A model generated the notes under the pieces. It saw nothing but the letters and a program-made list of their open reading frames with translations, was not told where the DNA came from and did not search any database. Source: Hymenobacter sp. 5317J-9 (GTDB taxonomy: Bacteria > Bacteroidota > Bacteroidia > Cytophagales > Hymenobacteraceae). Taken from it: 64,000 nucleotides of DNA. Made by a program: the position numbers and the translations under genes. Where the stretch lies: positions 682,001 to 746,000 of the forward strand of contig NZ_CP095050.1 of NCBI RefSeq assembly GCF_022921075.1. The letters run 5' to 3'. Every line of letters begins with the position of its first letter. The first letter of the stretch is position 1. Shown in pieces: positions 1 through 9,700 of the stretch.

Positions 1-368
1 CCGAACAGCGGATATGATTCAATGAACGAGCCGCGGCCGGCGATAATCTCGACCCGGCCGCCGGAAATCAGGTCCACGGTGGCGAAGTTCTGGAAGGTGC
101 GGACCGGGTCGGCGGAGCTGAGCACCGTGACGGCGCTGCTGAGGCGAATGTTTTTCGTGACGGCCGCGGCAGCTGCCAGCACCACTTCGGGCGAGGAAAT
201 GATGAAATCGGAACGGTGGTGCTCACCGAGGGCCAGCACGTCGAGGCCGACTTCATCGGCGCGCCGGGCCAGGGCCAGCAGCTCCTGCATGCGTTGGGTG
301 GCGGCGGGGTCCTGGCCGGCCACGTGGGCCGGCGCGACTTCGCCGAATGAGCTAATGCCTAATTCCAT
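1..368 (-). CDS. LLM-class flavin-dependent oxidoreductase, N-terminal part (runs off window)
   Basis: The first 122 codons of a gene that continues past the left edge; the start is the ATG at 368-366. The translation begins MELGISSFGEV and contains the ALGEHHRSDF segment near residue 47 and TVLSSADPVRTFQ near residue 84. Both are typical of the N-terminal half of luciferase-like monooxygenases (an F420/FMN-binding TIM barrel). Known members oxidise varied small substrates with reduced flavin, and the substrate cannot be told here. It is divergent from the S9 peptidase at 470, with about 100 bases between them that should carry both promoters. The family call is fairly safe; the specific function is unknown. 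Confidence 0.8.
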   Translation of the reverse strand, partial: MELGISSFGEVAPAHVAGQDPAATQRMQELLALARRADEVGLDVLALGEHHRSDFIISSPEVVLAAAAAVTKNIRLSSAVTVLSSADPVRTFQNFATVDLISGGRVEIIAGRGSFIESYPLF

Positions 369-469
369 GGGGGCGGGTATCAAATAAAAAGACAGCAAAC
401 GAGACGCGCGAACTGTGCGAATTGTTTTGGGTGAGGCGGCGCCGTGGGCTGAGCGAAGTAGCTTTGTTT

Positions 470-2920
470 ATGCGTAATCTTTACTTTCTGGGGCTGTTGC
501 TGGCGGCCGAACCAGCACTGGCGCAGGCGCCAGCCTCCGCAACCGAAAGCCTGGCACCGCTCACCGTCGATAAAATCATGCGGGAGCCGGCGCAGTGGGT
601 AGGTACCTCGCCGTCGAACATATACTGGGCCGAGGACGGCCGCCGCATTTACTTCAACTGGAACCCCACCAAAGCCCGGCGCGACTCGCTCTATGAAGTG
701 GCTTCCACGGGTCCGGCGGCGCCGCGCAAAGTGAGCCAGCGCGAGCAGCGGGAACTGCCCGCCAGCACCGGCACCTACGACGAGGCCTATACGCGCAAGG
801 TGTACGAGCGCGACGGCGACATCTATTTGCTCGACCTCAAAACCCAGAAAAGCCGGCGGGTGACCAACACCGCCGAGCGCGAAAGCAACCCTGATTTTGC
901 GCTGCAAGACAAGCTCGTGAGCTACGTGCGCGCCCAGAACCTCTACACCTGGGACCCCGCCACGGGCGAAACCGTCCAGCGCACCGACTTCCGCAAAGGC
1001 AGCAAGCCCGCCAGCACCACGCCCACCGACAAGGCCGAGCGTTACCTGCGCGCCCAGCAGCTGGCGTTGTTTGAGGTGGTGCGGCTGCGCGACCAGGACC
1101 GGCAGGCCCAGGAGCGCCAGCAAAAGGCCCTGGCCCGGCTGCAGCCCAAGGCCATTTATCTGGGCCTGCAAACCGTGGCCAACCTGCAGCTCAGCCCCGA
1201 CGGCCGCTACGTGACCTACGCGCTGCGGCAGGAGCCCGCGGCCGCCAAAGTAGCGCTGGTGCCCAGCTTCGTGACGGCTTCAGGCTTCACCGAAGACATT
1301 TCGACCCGCACCAAGGTAGGCGCGGCCCAGACGGCAGTCGAGCTGGGCATTTATGACATTGCCCGCGACACCACGTTTGTGCTGGGCTACAAGGAATTGA
1401 AGGGCCTGGACGAGCAGCCGGCTTACCGCAAGGAATACGCGCTGCCGGCCAAGGCGCCCATGCCCGCCGACTCAGCCAAGTCCGCCGGCAAGGCGAAAAA
1501 GCCCGAGCTGCGCCGCGTGCAGCCGTTTGGCCCGTACTGGTCGGCCGATGGGCAGCGCGCGTTTCTGGTGATGCGCACCGCCGACAACAAAGACCGGTGG
1601 ATAGTGGGCCTGGACCCCGCCACCCAAAAAATCAAGCTGCTCGACCGTCAGCACGACGACGCCTGGATTAGCGGCCCCGGCATTGGCAACGGGCCGGGCA
1701 ACGTGGGCTGGCTGCCCGACAACCGCCGTGTGTGGTTTCAGAGCGAGGGAACCGGCTACAGCCACCTCTACACCGTGGACGTGACCACCGGCCAGAAAAA
1801 AGCACTCACCAGCGGCAAGTTCGAAATCCAAAGCGCTCAGTTGAGCCGCGACCGCAAAACCTGGTACCTCACCGCCAACGCCACCCACCCCGGCGAGCAG
1901 CACTTCTACCACCTGCCCCTGAACGGCGGCGCGCTCCAGCAAATCACGACCCGGCCCGGCGCGCACGAGGTAGTGGTGTCACCCGACGGCCGCACCCTGG
2001 CCGTGCGCTACAGCTACACCAACAAGCCCTGGGAGCTATTCGTGATGGCCAACAAGCCCAAGGCGCCGATGCGGCAGCTTACCCACAGCACCACGCCGGA
2101 GTTTGAAAGCTACCCCTGGCGCGACCCCGAAATCATCACCATCAAGGCCCGCGACGGGGCCGATGTGTACGCCCGCCTCTACCGCCCGGCCAACCCCGCG
2201 GCCCAGGGCCCGGCCGTGATATTTGTGCACGGCGCCGGCTATTTGCAGAACGCCCACAAGTGGTGGAGCCAATACTCGCGCGAGTACATGTTCAACAACC
2301 TGCTGGTGGAGAAGGGCTACACGGTGCTCGACATCGACTACCGCGGCTCGGCCGGTTACGGGCGCGACGTACGCACGGGCATCTACCGCTACATGGGCGG
2401 CAAAGACCTTTCGGACCACGTGGACGGCGCCAAGCTGCTCGCGGAGAAATACGGCGTCAGCCCGCAGCGCATCGGCATCTACGGCGGCTCGTACGGCGGA
2501 TTTATTACGCTCATGGCCATGTTCACGCAGCCCGAGGTATTCCGGGCCGGGGCCGCGCTGCGCTCCGTCACCGACTGGGCGCACTACAACCACGGCTACA
2601 CCGACAACATCCTCAACGAGCCCTACAACGACTCCCTGGCCTACGCCCGCTCGTCGCCCATCAACTACGCCAGCGGCCTGAAAGGCGCCCTGCTGATGTG
2701 CCACGGCATGGTGGACACCAACGTGCATTTCCAGGACATCGTGCGTCTGTCGCAGCGGCTCATTGAGCTGAAAAAGGAGAACTGGGAGCTGGCCGTGTAC
2801 CCCGTCGAGGACCACGGCTTCGTGGAGCCCTCTTCCTGGACCGACGAGTACAAGCGCATTCTGAAGCTGTTTGAAGCCAACCTCAAGCCCGTCGGGGAGA
2901 GGGGCGGGGCGGGGCAGTAG
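470..2920 (+). CDS. S9 family (DPP-IV-like) secreted serine peptidase
   Basis: An 816-residue exported peptidase. I start it at the ATG at 470 rather than the in-frame codon at 422 because 470 gives a clean signal peptide (MRNLYFLGLLLAAEPALAQA). A beta-propeller-like region fills roughly residues 60-540, and an alpha/beta hydrolase domain follows. The catalytic triad is visible: Ser674 in GGSYGG, Asp749 in HGMVDTN and His782 in VEDHGF. Length and architecture match dipeptidyl-peptidase IV/acylaminoacyl-peptidase (S9B/S9C) relatives, which remove N-terminal dipeptides or cleave short peptides in the periplasm. A second S9 enzyme of another subfamily lies convergent to it at 3081-5192, which suggests local peptide-scavenging capacity. 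Exact substrate preference is not deducible. Confidence 0.92.
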   Translation: MRNLYFLGLLLAAEPALAQAPASATESLAPLTVDKIMREPAQWVGTSPSNIYWAEDGRRIYFNWNPTKARRDSLYEVASTGPAAPRKVSQREQRELPASTGTYDEAYTRKVYERDGDIYLLDLKTQKSRRVTNTAERESNPDFALQDKLVSYVRAQNLYTWDPATGETVQRTDFRKGSKPASTTPTDKAERYLRAQQLALFEVVRLRDQDRQAQERQQKALARLQPKAIYLGLQTVANLQLSPDGRYVTYALRQEPAAAKVALVPSFVTASGFTEDISTRTKVGAAQTAVELGIYDIARDTTFVLGYKELKGLDEQPAYRKEYALPAKAPMPADSAKSAGKAKKPELRRVQPFGPYWSADGQRAFLVMRTADNKDRWIVGLDPATQKIKLLDRQHDDAWISGPGIGNGPGNVGWLPDNRRVWFQSEGTGYSHLYTVDVTTGQKKALTSGKFEIQSAQLSRDRKTWYLTANATHPGEQHFYHLPLNGGALQQITTRPGAHEVVVSPDGRTLAVRYSYTNKPWELFVMANKPKAPMRQLTHSTTPEFESYPWRDPEIITIKARDGADVYARLYRPANPAAQGPAVIFVHGAGYLQNAHKWWSQYSREYMFNNLLVEKGYTVLDIDYRGSAGYGRDVRTGIYRYMGGKDLSDHVDGAKLLAEKYGVSPQRIGIYGGSYGGFITLMAMFTQPEVFRAGAALRSVTDWAHYNHGYTDNILNEPYNDSLAYARSSPINYASGLKGALLMCHGMVDTNVHFQDIVRLSQRLIELKKENWELAVYPVEDHGFVEPSSWTDEYKRILKLFEANLKPVGERGGAGQ

Positions 2921-2944
2921 CTACAGATTAAACAACCAGCCTTG

Positions 2945-3050
2945 AACGTCATGCTGAGCGCAGCCGAAGCATCTCTACCGCAATACTAAAATCCTAATCG
3001 ATTGGATTAGTTGTGTAGAGAGATGCTTCGGCTGCGCTCAGCATGACGTT
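2945..3050. repeat. Intergenic palindromic repeat, copy 1
   Basis: Inverted arms of about 34 bases: the left arm begins AACGTCATGCTGAGCGCAGC and the right arm is its reverse complement with a 2-base insertion. The centre is AT-rich. It lies between two convergent genes. The same arm sequence recurs at 26041, 29786, 53322 and, in variant form, at 11163, 22541, 28577 and 33939. The transcript would fold as a long hairpin, so it may protect 3' ends or help termination. Confidence 0.9.
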
Positions 3051-3080
3051 CAGATTTGGCTTTGCAGCATTGTTCATGCG

Positions 3081-5192
3081 CTACTGCAGAACCGGCGTCG
3101 CGCCCATATTGGCGTAGCAAAAGCTCCACACGTCGGCCCACTCATCAATCAGCAATGCCGTGCTTTTGCCAGCGCCGTGCCCGGCGTTCACATCTACTCG
3201 AATAAGGGTGGGGTAGGGGCCGGCGTTGACGGCCTGCAGGGCGGCGGCGTACTTGAAGGAGTGCGCGGGCACCACCCGGTCGTCGTGGTCGGCGGTGGTG
3301 ATGAGCGTGGCGGGGTAGGCCGTGCCGGGGCGCAGGTTGTGCAAGGGCGAGAAGGGCAGCAGGTTATGGAACTGCGCCTCGTCGTCGGAAGTGCCGTATT
3401 CGGGTGCCCAGTTCCAGCCGATGGTGAATTTCTGATAGCGCAGCATGTCCATCACGCCCACGGCGGGCAGGGCTACCCGGCACAAGTCGGGGCGCTGGTT
3501 GGCCACCGCGCCCACCAGCAGGCCGCCGTTGGAGCCGCCCGCAATGGCCAGGTGCTGGGTATCGGTGTAGTGGTTGGTTTTGAGGTAGTCGGCGGCGGCA
3601 ATGAAGTCGTCGAACACGTTTTGCTTGTGCGGCGTCATGCCGGCGCGGTGCCAGTCTTCGCCGTATTCGCCGCCGCCGCGCAGGTTGGCCACGGCCAGGA
3701 TGCCGCCGTTTTCGAGCCACAGCATGCGCGCCACCGAGAAGCCCGGCGTCAGGCTCACGTTGAAGCCACCGTAGCCGTAGAGGTAAGTGGGGTTTTGGCC
3801 GTTCAGCGGTAATCCCTTTTTGTGCACGATGAACATGGGAATGCGCGTGCCGTCCTTGCTGGGGTAGAATACCTGCGTGGTTTCGTAGTCGGCGGGCTGC
3901 ACGTCCACGGCCGGCGCCCGGAAAACGGTGCTGGTGTTCGCGGCGAGGTCGTAGCGGTAAATGGTGGTAGGGTAGGTGAACGAGGTGAAGGCGTAATACA
4001 CCGCCGTGGCCTCGCGCCGCCCACCGAAGCCACTGGCCGTGCCAATGGCCGGCAGCGCCACATCATGCCGAAACGCTCCAAGCTCAGAGTACACCTTCAC
4101 CTGCGAGCTGGCGTCGTGCAGGTAGCCGGCCAGCAGGCAGCCGCCGGCCTGGCTCACGCTTTCGAGCTTATTCGGGGCTTCGGGCAGCACCTCGCGCCAG
4201 CTCGCTTCTTCGGGCTGGCTGGGGTCGATGACGACCACGCGGTAGTTGGGCGCCTGGTAGTTGGTGTACACCAGCACTTCGCCGCCCACGTTGCCGATGA
4301 CGGTGTTGTTGAATTCGTAGGAATCAAACAGCGTAATCCAGGTGCCGGCCTGCGCGGGGTTGGTGAGGTCGCGCACCAGCAGGCGGTTGCCGTCGGATAC
4401 GCCGTCGGTGAGGTAGAGGCACAGAAACCGCTCGTCCTCCGTAGCGCCGGCCATGCGAAAGCCGAGGGACATGTCCGGGTTTTCGTACACCAGCTCGTCT
4501 TCCGCCTGCGGCGTGTGCAGGCGGTGGAAATAGACTTTGTGAAACTCGTTCTTGCCCGACAGGTCGTTTTCGCCGGCCTTGGGCGCGTCGTAGCGGCTGT
4601 AATAGAAGCCCTCCGCCGTCCACGAGGTACCCGAGACTTTCACCCAATCCAGCGTGTCGGGCAGTAGCTCCTGGGTGCTGAGGTCCATGATGCGGACCTG
4701 GTTCCAGTCGGAGCCGCCGCTGCTGGTGGCGTAGGCCAGGTAGCGATGGTCGTTGCTGAACTCCATGCCGGCCAGGGCGGTGGTGCCGTCTTCCGAGAAT
4801 TTGTTGGGGTCGAGCAGCACCCGCGGCTCTTCGTCGCCGCGCTGGCGGTACACCACGGCCTGGTTTTGCAGGCCGTCGTTTTTGGCGTACACCAGCTCGT
4901 CGCCCACCTGCTCGGGCACGCCGTAGCGCTCGTAATTCCAGAGGCGGGTGAGGCGCTCCCGGATGGCATCCCGAAACGGAATTTGCTCTAAATACCCAAA
5001 CGTGACGTTGTTTTGGGCCGTCACCCAGGCCTTGGTTTCTCCGGCGTCGGGGTCTTCCAACCAGCGGTAGGGGTCGGGCACCGGGGTGCCAAAATAGGTG
5101 TCGGTAACGTCGGCTTTACGGCTGTTGGGGTAGTTCACGGCGGGTGGTGTCGGGCGGCAGCTCCAGGCCGGCTTTGCGGCTGGGCTCGGCAT
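3081..5192 (-). CDS. Prolyl oligopeptidase family (S9A) serine peptidase
   Basis: A 703-residue enzyme that cleaves short peptides after proline. The N-terminal region carries the family signature DTYFGTPVPDPYRWLEDPDA, a seven-bladed propeller region follows, and the C-terminal hydrolase domain has Ser in GGSNGG, Asp in TADHDDRVVP and His in NAGHGAGKS. The start given (ATG at 5192) is only the first ATG in this frame. Its first 20 residues look unnatural, while a good lipoprotein signal peptide lies just upstream in another frame (5316-5142). Removing one base of the GGG at 5142-5144 would join the two. The native product is therefore probably a lipoprotein of about 740 residues, and the separation is either a sequencing error or a real frameshift. 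Confidence 0.9.
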   Translation of the reverse strand: MPSPAAKPAWSCRPTPPAVNYPNSRKADVTDTYFGTPVPDPYRWLEDPDAGETKAWVTAQNNVTFGYLEQIPFRDAIRERLTRLWNYERYGVPEQVGDELVYAKNDGLQNQAVVYRQRGDEEPRVLLDPNKFSEDGTTALAGMEFSNDHRYLAYATSSGGSDWNQVRIMDLSTQELLPDTLDWVKVSGTSWTAEGFYYSRYDAPKAGENDLSGKNEFHKVYFHRLHTPQAEDELVYENPDMSLGFRMAGATEDERFLCLYLTDGVSDGNRLLVRDLTNPAQAGTWITLFDSYEFNNTVIGNVGGEVLVYTNYQAPNYRVVVIDPSQPEEASWREVLPEAPNKLESVSQAGGCLLAGYLHDASSQVKVYSELGAFRHDVALPAIGTASGFGGRREATAVYYAFTSFTYPTTIYRYDLAANTSTVFRAPAVDVQPADYETTQVFYPSKDGTRIPMFIVHKKGLPLNGQNPTYLYGYGGFNVSLTPGFSVARMLWLENGGILAVANLRGGGEYGEDWHRAGMTPHKQNVFDDFIAAADYLKTNHYTDTQHLAIAGGSNGGLLVGAVANQRPDLCRVALPAVGVMDMLRYQKFTIGWNWAPEYGTSDDEAQFHNLLPFSPLHNLRPGTAYPATLITTADHDDRVVPAHSFKYAAALQAVNAGPYPTLIRVDVNAGHGAGKSTALLIDEWADVWSFCYANMGATPVLQ

Positions 5193-5316
5193 TTTCGGGG
5201 GTGGTGGTTTCGGTGAGGGGCTGGCGGCGCGGCAGGGTGTTGCGCGCGGGCGGCGTGGTGGCCCGGCAAGCCGGCAAAGCTGCCAGTAGCACGAGCAGGC
5301 GAAAGGCAGCTTTCAT
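5142..5316 (-). other. Out-of-frame lipoprotein signal peptide belonging to the prolyl oligopeptidase
   Basis: From the ATG at 5316 the translation starts MKAAFRLLVLLAALPACRA, a lipoprotein signal peptide with lipobox LPAC (Cys17). About 40 residues of Pro/Thr-rich linker follow, and this reading frame then leaves the peptidase frame near 5142-5144. Deleting one base there gives a smooth linker into VNYPNSRKADVTDTYFGT. I read this as the true 5' end of the S9A gene. Confidence 0.65.
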
Positions 5317-5409
5317 GTGGGGGAGGAAAGGGAAAAGCGAAGAAGAAAGAACGGCATGCCAAGCGCAGCCGGGGCATGACGTTCCGATTACTTATCAGCC
5401 TTCCGAAAG

Positions 5410-6498
5410 TTAATCCATCTGCACGTCATCGGCGACGGCCCCAGTACGCTCCGGGCTGCTTTCCGGCTCGATTGCGGCCGGCGCCTGTGTCGTGGCAGCG
5501 GAAGCCGGGGCCACGGCGGCCGCCACCAGCTCGGGCAGGTTGGCGCGCAGCCAGCGCAGCTCCTCGTCCACGCGCTGGCTCACCAGGCGCTCCACTTCCA
5601 GGCGCTGGGCGGGGCTCAGCTGGTCGAGGGCCGGCGTGGGAGCCGGGGCGGCGCTGGCTTCCGAAGCGGCCAGCACGAGGGCTTCGGCGCGCTTCACGCG
5701 GGCCACCGAGTCGGCCACGGCGGCGCTGGTTTCGGCGGCGGCCGTTTGGGCGGCGGCGGCGGCCTGCTTGGCCACCAGGGTTTCGCGGCGCTGCTGCCGG
5801 CGCCACTGCCCCAGCGTGATGCGCAGCATGACGTACAGCACCAAGCCCAGAATGGCCAGAATCAGCGCCAGCGGGGCGGCAAAGCGGTAGAGCAGGCTAC
5901 CCGGCCCGGCCGTGGGCAGGGCGGCCGACGACGTGGCCGCGGCTTCGCGGTCGGCGGCCGCGGCTTGTTCGGCGGCTTCGGCCGGGCCCAGGGCGCCGGG
6001 GGTGGCGGTGGTGTCGGCCGTTTCGGGCGCCATGGCCGCCGGCACGTCGCCGAGCGGGGTGCCGCTGGTGGCGTAGTTGGTGAGGGCGGTTTCGAGGGCT
6101 TCGACGCGCGCCATGCGGGCGGGGTCTTTGCGCCGGGCTGGCGAGCCCTTCAGCTTGCTCACAATGGCTTTGGTGAGGGCGGCCAGCCGGGCGGGGTTGT
6201 CCTTCTTGCCCTGGTAGATGGCGCCTCGCCCTTCGATGGGCTGGTAGAGCAGTGAGTACACGCGCAGGCTGTCGGGCCGGATGCTGGCGGCCAGGGCCTG
6301 CAGGTTGCCGCCTTCGCAGCGCACGGTGCTTTTGAGGTTGGGCCGGCCGGCGTCGTCGTACACGAAGCGCACCGTGGCGCACCAGATTTGCACCTTGCTT
6401 TCGTCGAGCGAAGGCTGGCCGAGGGGCGTTTGGGCGCGGAGCGGGCCGGTGAGCAGCAACAGAGCCAGCAGAGCGGCCAGAACAGAGCGGGGAGTCAT
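5410..6498 (-). CDS. Unknown exported protein with a central membrane segment and Ala-rich coiled coil
   Basis: A 362-residue protein whose family I do not recognise. Visible features are a signal peptide (MTPRSVLAALLALLLLTGP, then RAQ), a small N-terminal domain of about 100 residues with two cysteines (IWCATV and VRCEGG), a low-complexity Ala/Thr linker, one transmembrane helix near residues 208-228 (APLALILAILGLVLYVML) and a basic stretch. A long Ala/Glu-rich coiled coil follows, then an acidic tail. The N-terminal part would be periplasmic and the coiled coil cytoplasmic. It stands alone between the peptidase and the large T9SS gene. The strong Ala bias makes composition-driven database hits likely. 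Confidence 0.75.
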   Translation of the reverse strand: MTPRSVLAALLALLLLTGPLRAQTPLGQPSLDESKVQIWCATVRFVYDDAGRPNLKSTVRCEGGNLQALAASIRPDSLRVYSLLYQPIEGRGAIYQGKKDNPARLAALTKAIVSKLKGSPARRKDPARMARVEALETALTNYATSGTPLGDVPAAMAPETADTTATPGALGPAEAAEQAAAADREAAATSSAALPTAGPGSLLYRFAAPLALILAILGLVLYVMLRITLGQWRRQQRRETLVAKQAAAAAQTAAAETSAAVADSVARVKRAEALVLAASEASAAPAPTPALDQLSPAQRLEVERLVSQRVDEELRWLRANLPELVAAAVAPASAATTQAPAAIEPESSPERTGAVADDVQMD

Positions 6499-6715
6499 AA
6501 GCAGCGCGGTTTGGGCCGAAAGTACGGCGTGGGGAGCTATTTATTATGGGTATGGTACTACTAGAGCGCAACCGGCCCTCCGGCCTTTCTACCGTTGAGC
6601 TCACGCGCCAAAAAGCAATTATACCGGCTTCTACGACTGGCAATCCCGCAGGTGCCCGGATGATGAAGAACGACGAAGCATGCGCAGGTCAGCCCTTTAG
6701 CTTTGGGGGCTGCCT

Positions 6716-6723
6716 TACCTTTG
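6716..6723 (+). promoter_or_regulatory. Putative Bacteroidota -7 promoter element
   Basis: TACCTTTG fits the TAnnTTTG consensus exactly and lies 36 bases before the ATG at 6759. The -33 element is weak (CTTTAG near 6695). Confidence 0.5.
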
Positions 6724-6758
6724 TCGGGTACACGCTTCGCTTTCCTTTATCCGAAACT

Positions 6759-9700
6759 ATGGAAACTACCTATGCCCGCCCGGGTGCCGAAGGGGCTTCT
6801 GCCTCACGTTGGCGCCTGCTGCTCATCCTGCTGGCCTTGTTACTGAGCGGCTCCGGCGCTCGGGCCCAGGTTACCAAAACCCTGCCCGGCAACTACGCCA
6901 GCTTCGCCGCCGCCATCACCGACATCAACACCAATTTCCCGACAGGGGCGTGACGGTGAACGTGGCGGCGGGCTACGCCGAAGCGCCCACCACGGTCCTG
7001 CCCCTGCTCACGGCCCAGGGCACGGCCGCGAACCCGATTATTTTCCAGAAGTCGGGCGCCGGGGCCAATCCCCAAATCACGGCCAGCTGGACCGCCAGTT
7101 CCACCAATCTGGACGCCATCGTGCGGCTGAGCGGGGCCGACTACGTGACCTTCGACGGCATCGACGTGGCCGACCTGACCACCCACGTCACCCAGGCCAC
7201 GGCCATGGAGGCGGGCTACGCGCTGTTTCGGGCCTCGGCCACCAACGGCTGCCAGCACAACACGGTGAAGAACTGCACCATCACCATGAACCGCTCGAAC
7301 CTGACCACCACGGTGGGCACGGGCGTGCCCTTCGGTATTCTTGGGGTCAACAGCACCGCCGCGGTGGGTACGGCCCTCGTCATCACGAGCACCAGCGGGA
7401 CCAATTCCGACAACCATTTCTACGGCAACACCATTCTCAACACCCAGATGGGCGTCTTCCTGTCGGGCTACGGCGACACCGCCGCGCCCTATGCCCTGCT
7501 CGACCAGAACAACGACGTGGGCGGCGCTACCGCGGCCACGGGCAACACCATTCAGAACTTCGGGGGCGTGGCCAACGCCGTGGCCTACGGCGTGCGCATG
7601 GTGTACCAGAACGGCGGCAACGTGAGCTACAACCTGCTCGACAACGCGGCCAATGGCGGCGTGGCCAGCCCCAACACGTTCTACGGCGTGCAGTTTGACG
7701 TGGGCACCAACGCCAGCGGCACGGCCAGCCACAACACCATCACCATTGCCCAGGCCGAGAACAACAACCAGGTGGAAGCCGTGCAGATGAACCTGGCGGG
7801 CACGGGCACCACCACCGTCAACGACAACACGGTGAATTACAGCCTGACCGCCACCAGCGGCACGGCCAACACCAGCACCCGGCTGCTGCTCCTGAACTCG
7901 GCCGCGGCGGGGGCGCTGAACATGAACGGCAACACGGTGAACATCACGCTCGCCATCGCGGCCACGGGCGGCGACATGAGCGGGGTCGCTTACGGGCTCG
8001 ACAACGCCGGCGCGGTGACGGGCCCCGTGTCGATGAGCAACAACGTTGTCCATTTCGTCCTCAGCAACTCCGGCAGCAGCCGGCTGTCGAGCGGTTGCCA
8101 AGGCCTGACCAACGCGGCGTCCGTGACTGGCAATGTGGTGATGAACAACAACGCCGTTGCCTACAGCCTGGCCAACACGGGCAGCACGGGCGTCATTTCG
8201 TCGTCTTGCTACGGCGTGACCAACGGCGCAGCCGTGGGCGGCAACCTGACCATGAGCGGCAACACGGTCAACCACACTGTGCCAGCGGGTGCGGCCACGG
8301 GCGGTTTTCTCAACAGCTTTATGATTGGAGTGTTCGAGTACGGCAACGTGCAGGGCGACCTGACCCTCGACAGCAACAGCTGCACCTACTCCATCGCCAA
8401 CGACGGGGCCGCCATCGGGAGCGCCGGCAACACGCTGCTGGGGGTGCACACCCAGTCGGTAGTCACGGTGGGCGGTGCCACCAGCCTCAGCGGCAACACC
8501 GTGGGCTACACGCTGGCCACTTCGGCGGGCGCCACCACGGCCTTCATGCGCGCGGTGAATAATTCGGCTGCCCTCACCGGCCCGGCCACCATCAGCAACA
8601 ACGTCGTCACGTACACGGGCACCAGCACCGGCGGCACGTTCAGTTCCGGCTTCGTGGCGGTCAGCAACCTCGGCCCGACCTCGGCCGCCCTGACCCTCGA
8701 CGGCAACACCCTGCTGAACAGCAGCACAAGCAGCACCGGCGATATCACCTTCGTCAACGCCACCGGAACGTCCACCGCCCTGGTTACCGTCAGCAACAAC
8801 CGCTACCAGAACAGCAGCACCGCCTCGGTGGGCCCGGTGGTATTCATCAGCAACAGCAACGCCACCAACCTGGCCACGGGCAGCAACCTGCTGGTGCAGG
8901 GCAACACCTTCACCGGCCTCACCCGCACCGGCGGCGGCGGCACCACCGGCTACCTCAACATCGGGTTTGCCACCGCGGCCGGCACGCACACCATTCGCAA
9001 CAACACCATCAGCGGCCTCACCCTGCTGGGGTCCTTTGTGGGAATCGAGGCGCTGGCCACGGCCACCGGCTCCGGCACCAGCATCATCACCTACGACGTG
9101 CGCGACAACGTCGTTGGTACGCTGGCCAGCGGCGGGGGCATTTCCTCGACGGGGGCCAGCCCCGTGGTGGGCCTGTGGGCGGGCGGCACCGCCGTGAGCG
9201 GCACGCTGGCCAACAACTCGGTGCAGAACCTGAGCAGCGCCGGGCAGGCGGTGGGCCTCACGCTGAGCGGCAGCACCGGCGTACCCATCAGCACCACCAA
9301 CAGCTTCTTCGCCGGCACCATTTCCGGCAACACCATCACCACCCTCAGTACGACGAGCTCGGCGGCAGTGTACGGCATGTACCTGCCGGCCTCCAATGCC
9401 CCCGGCGGCAGCATCAGCACCACCGCCAACACGGTGGCCAACCTGAGCACCAGCAGCACGGGCCAGGTCTACGGCATCTACGTAGCGAGCGGGCCCAGCC
9501 ACACGCTCGCCAACAACGTCGTCGTCAACCTGACGTCCCCGGCCGGCACCGGCACCCCGGCCGTGGCGGGGCTCTCCCTGGGCGGGGGCACCGTCCTCAA
9601 CGCCTATTACAACACCGTGTACCTCAGCGGCACAGGCCCCAACAGCAGCGCGGCCTGCTATCGGGCCAACACCACCGCCACCACGCTGCGCAACAACATT

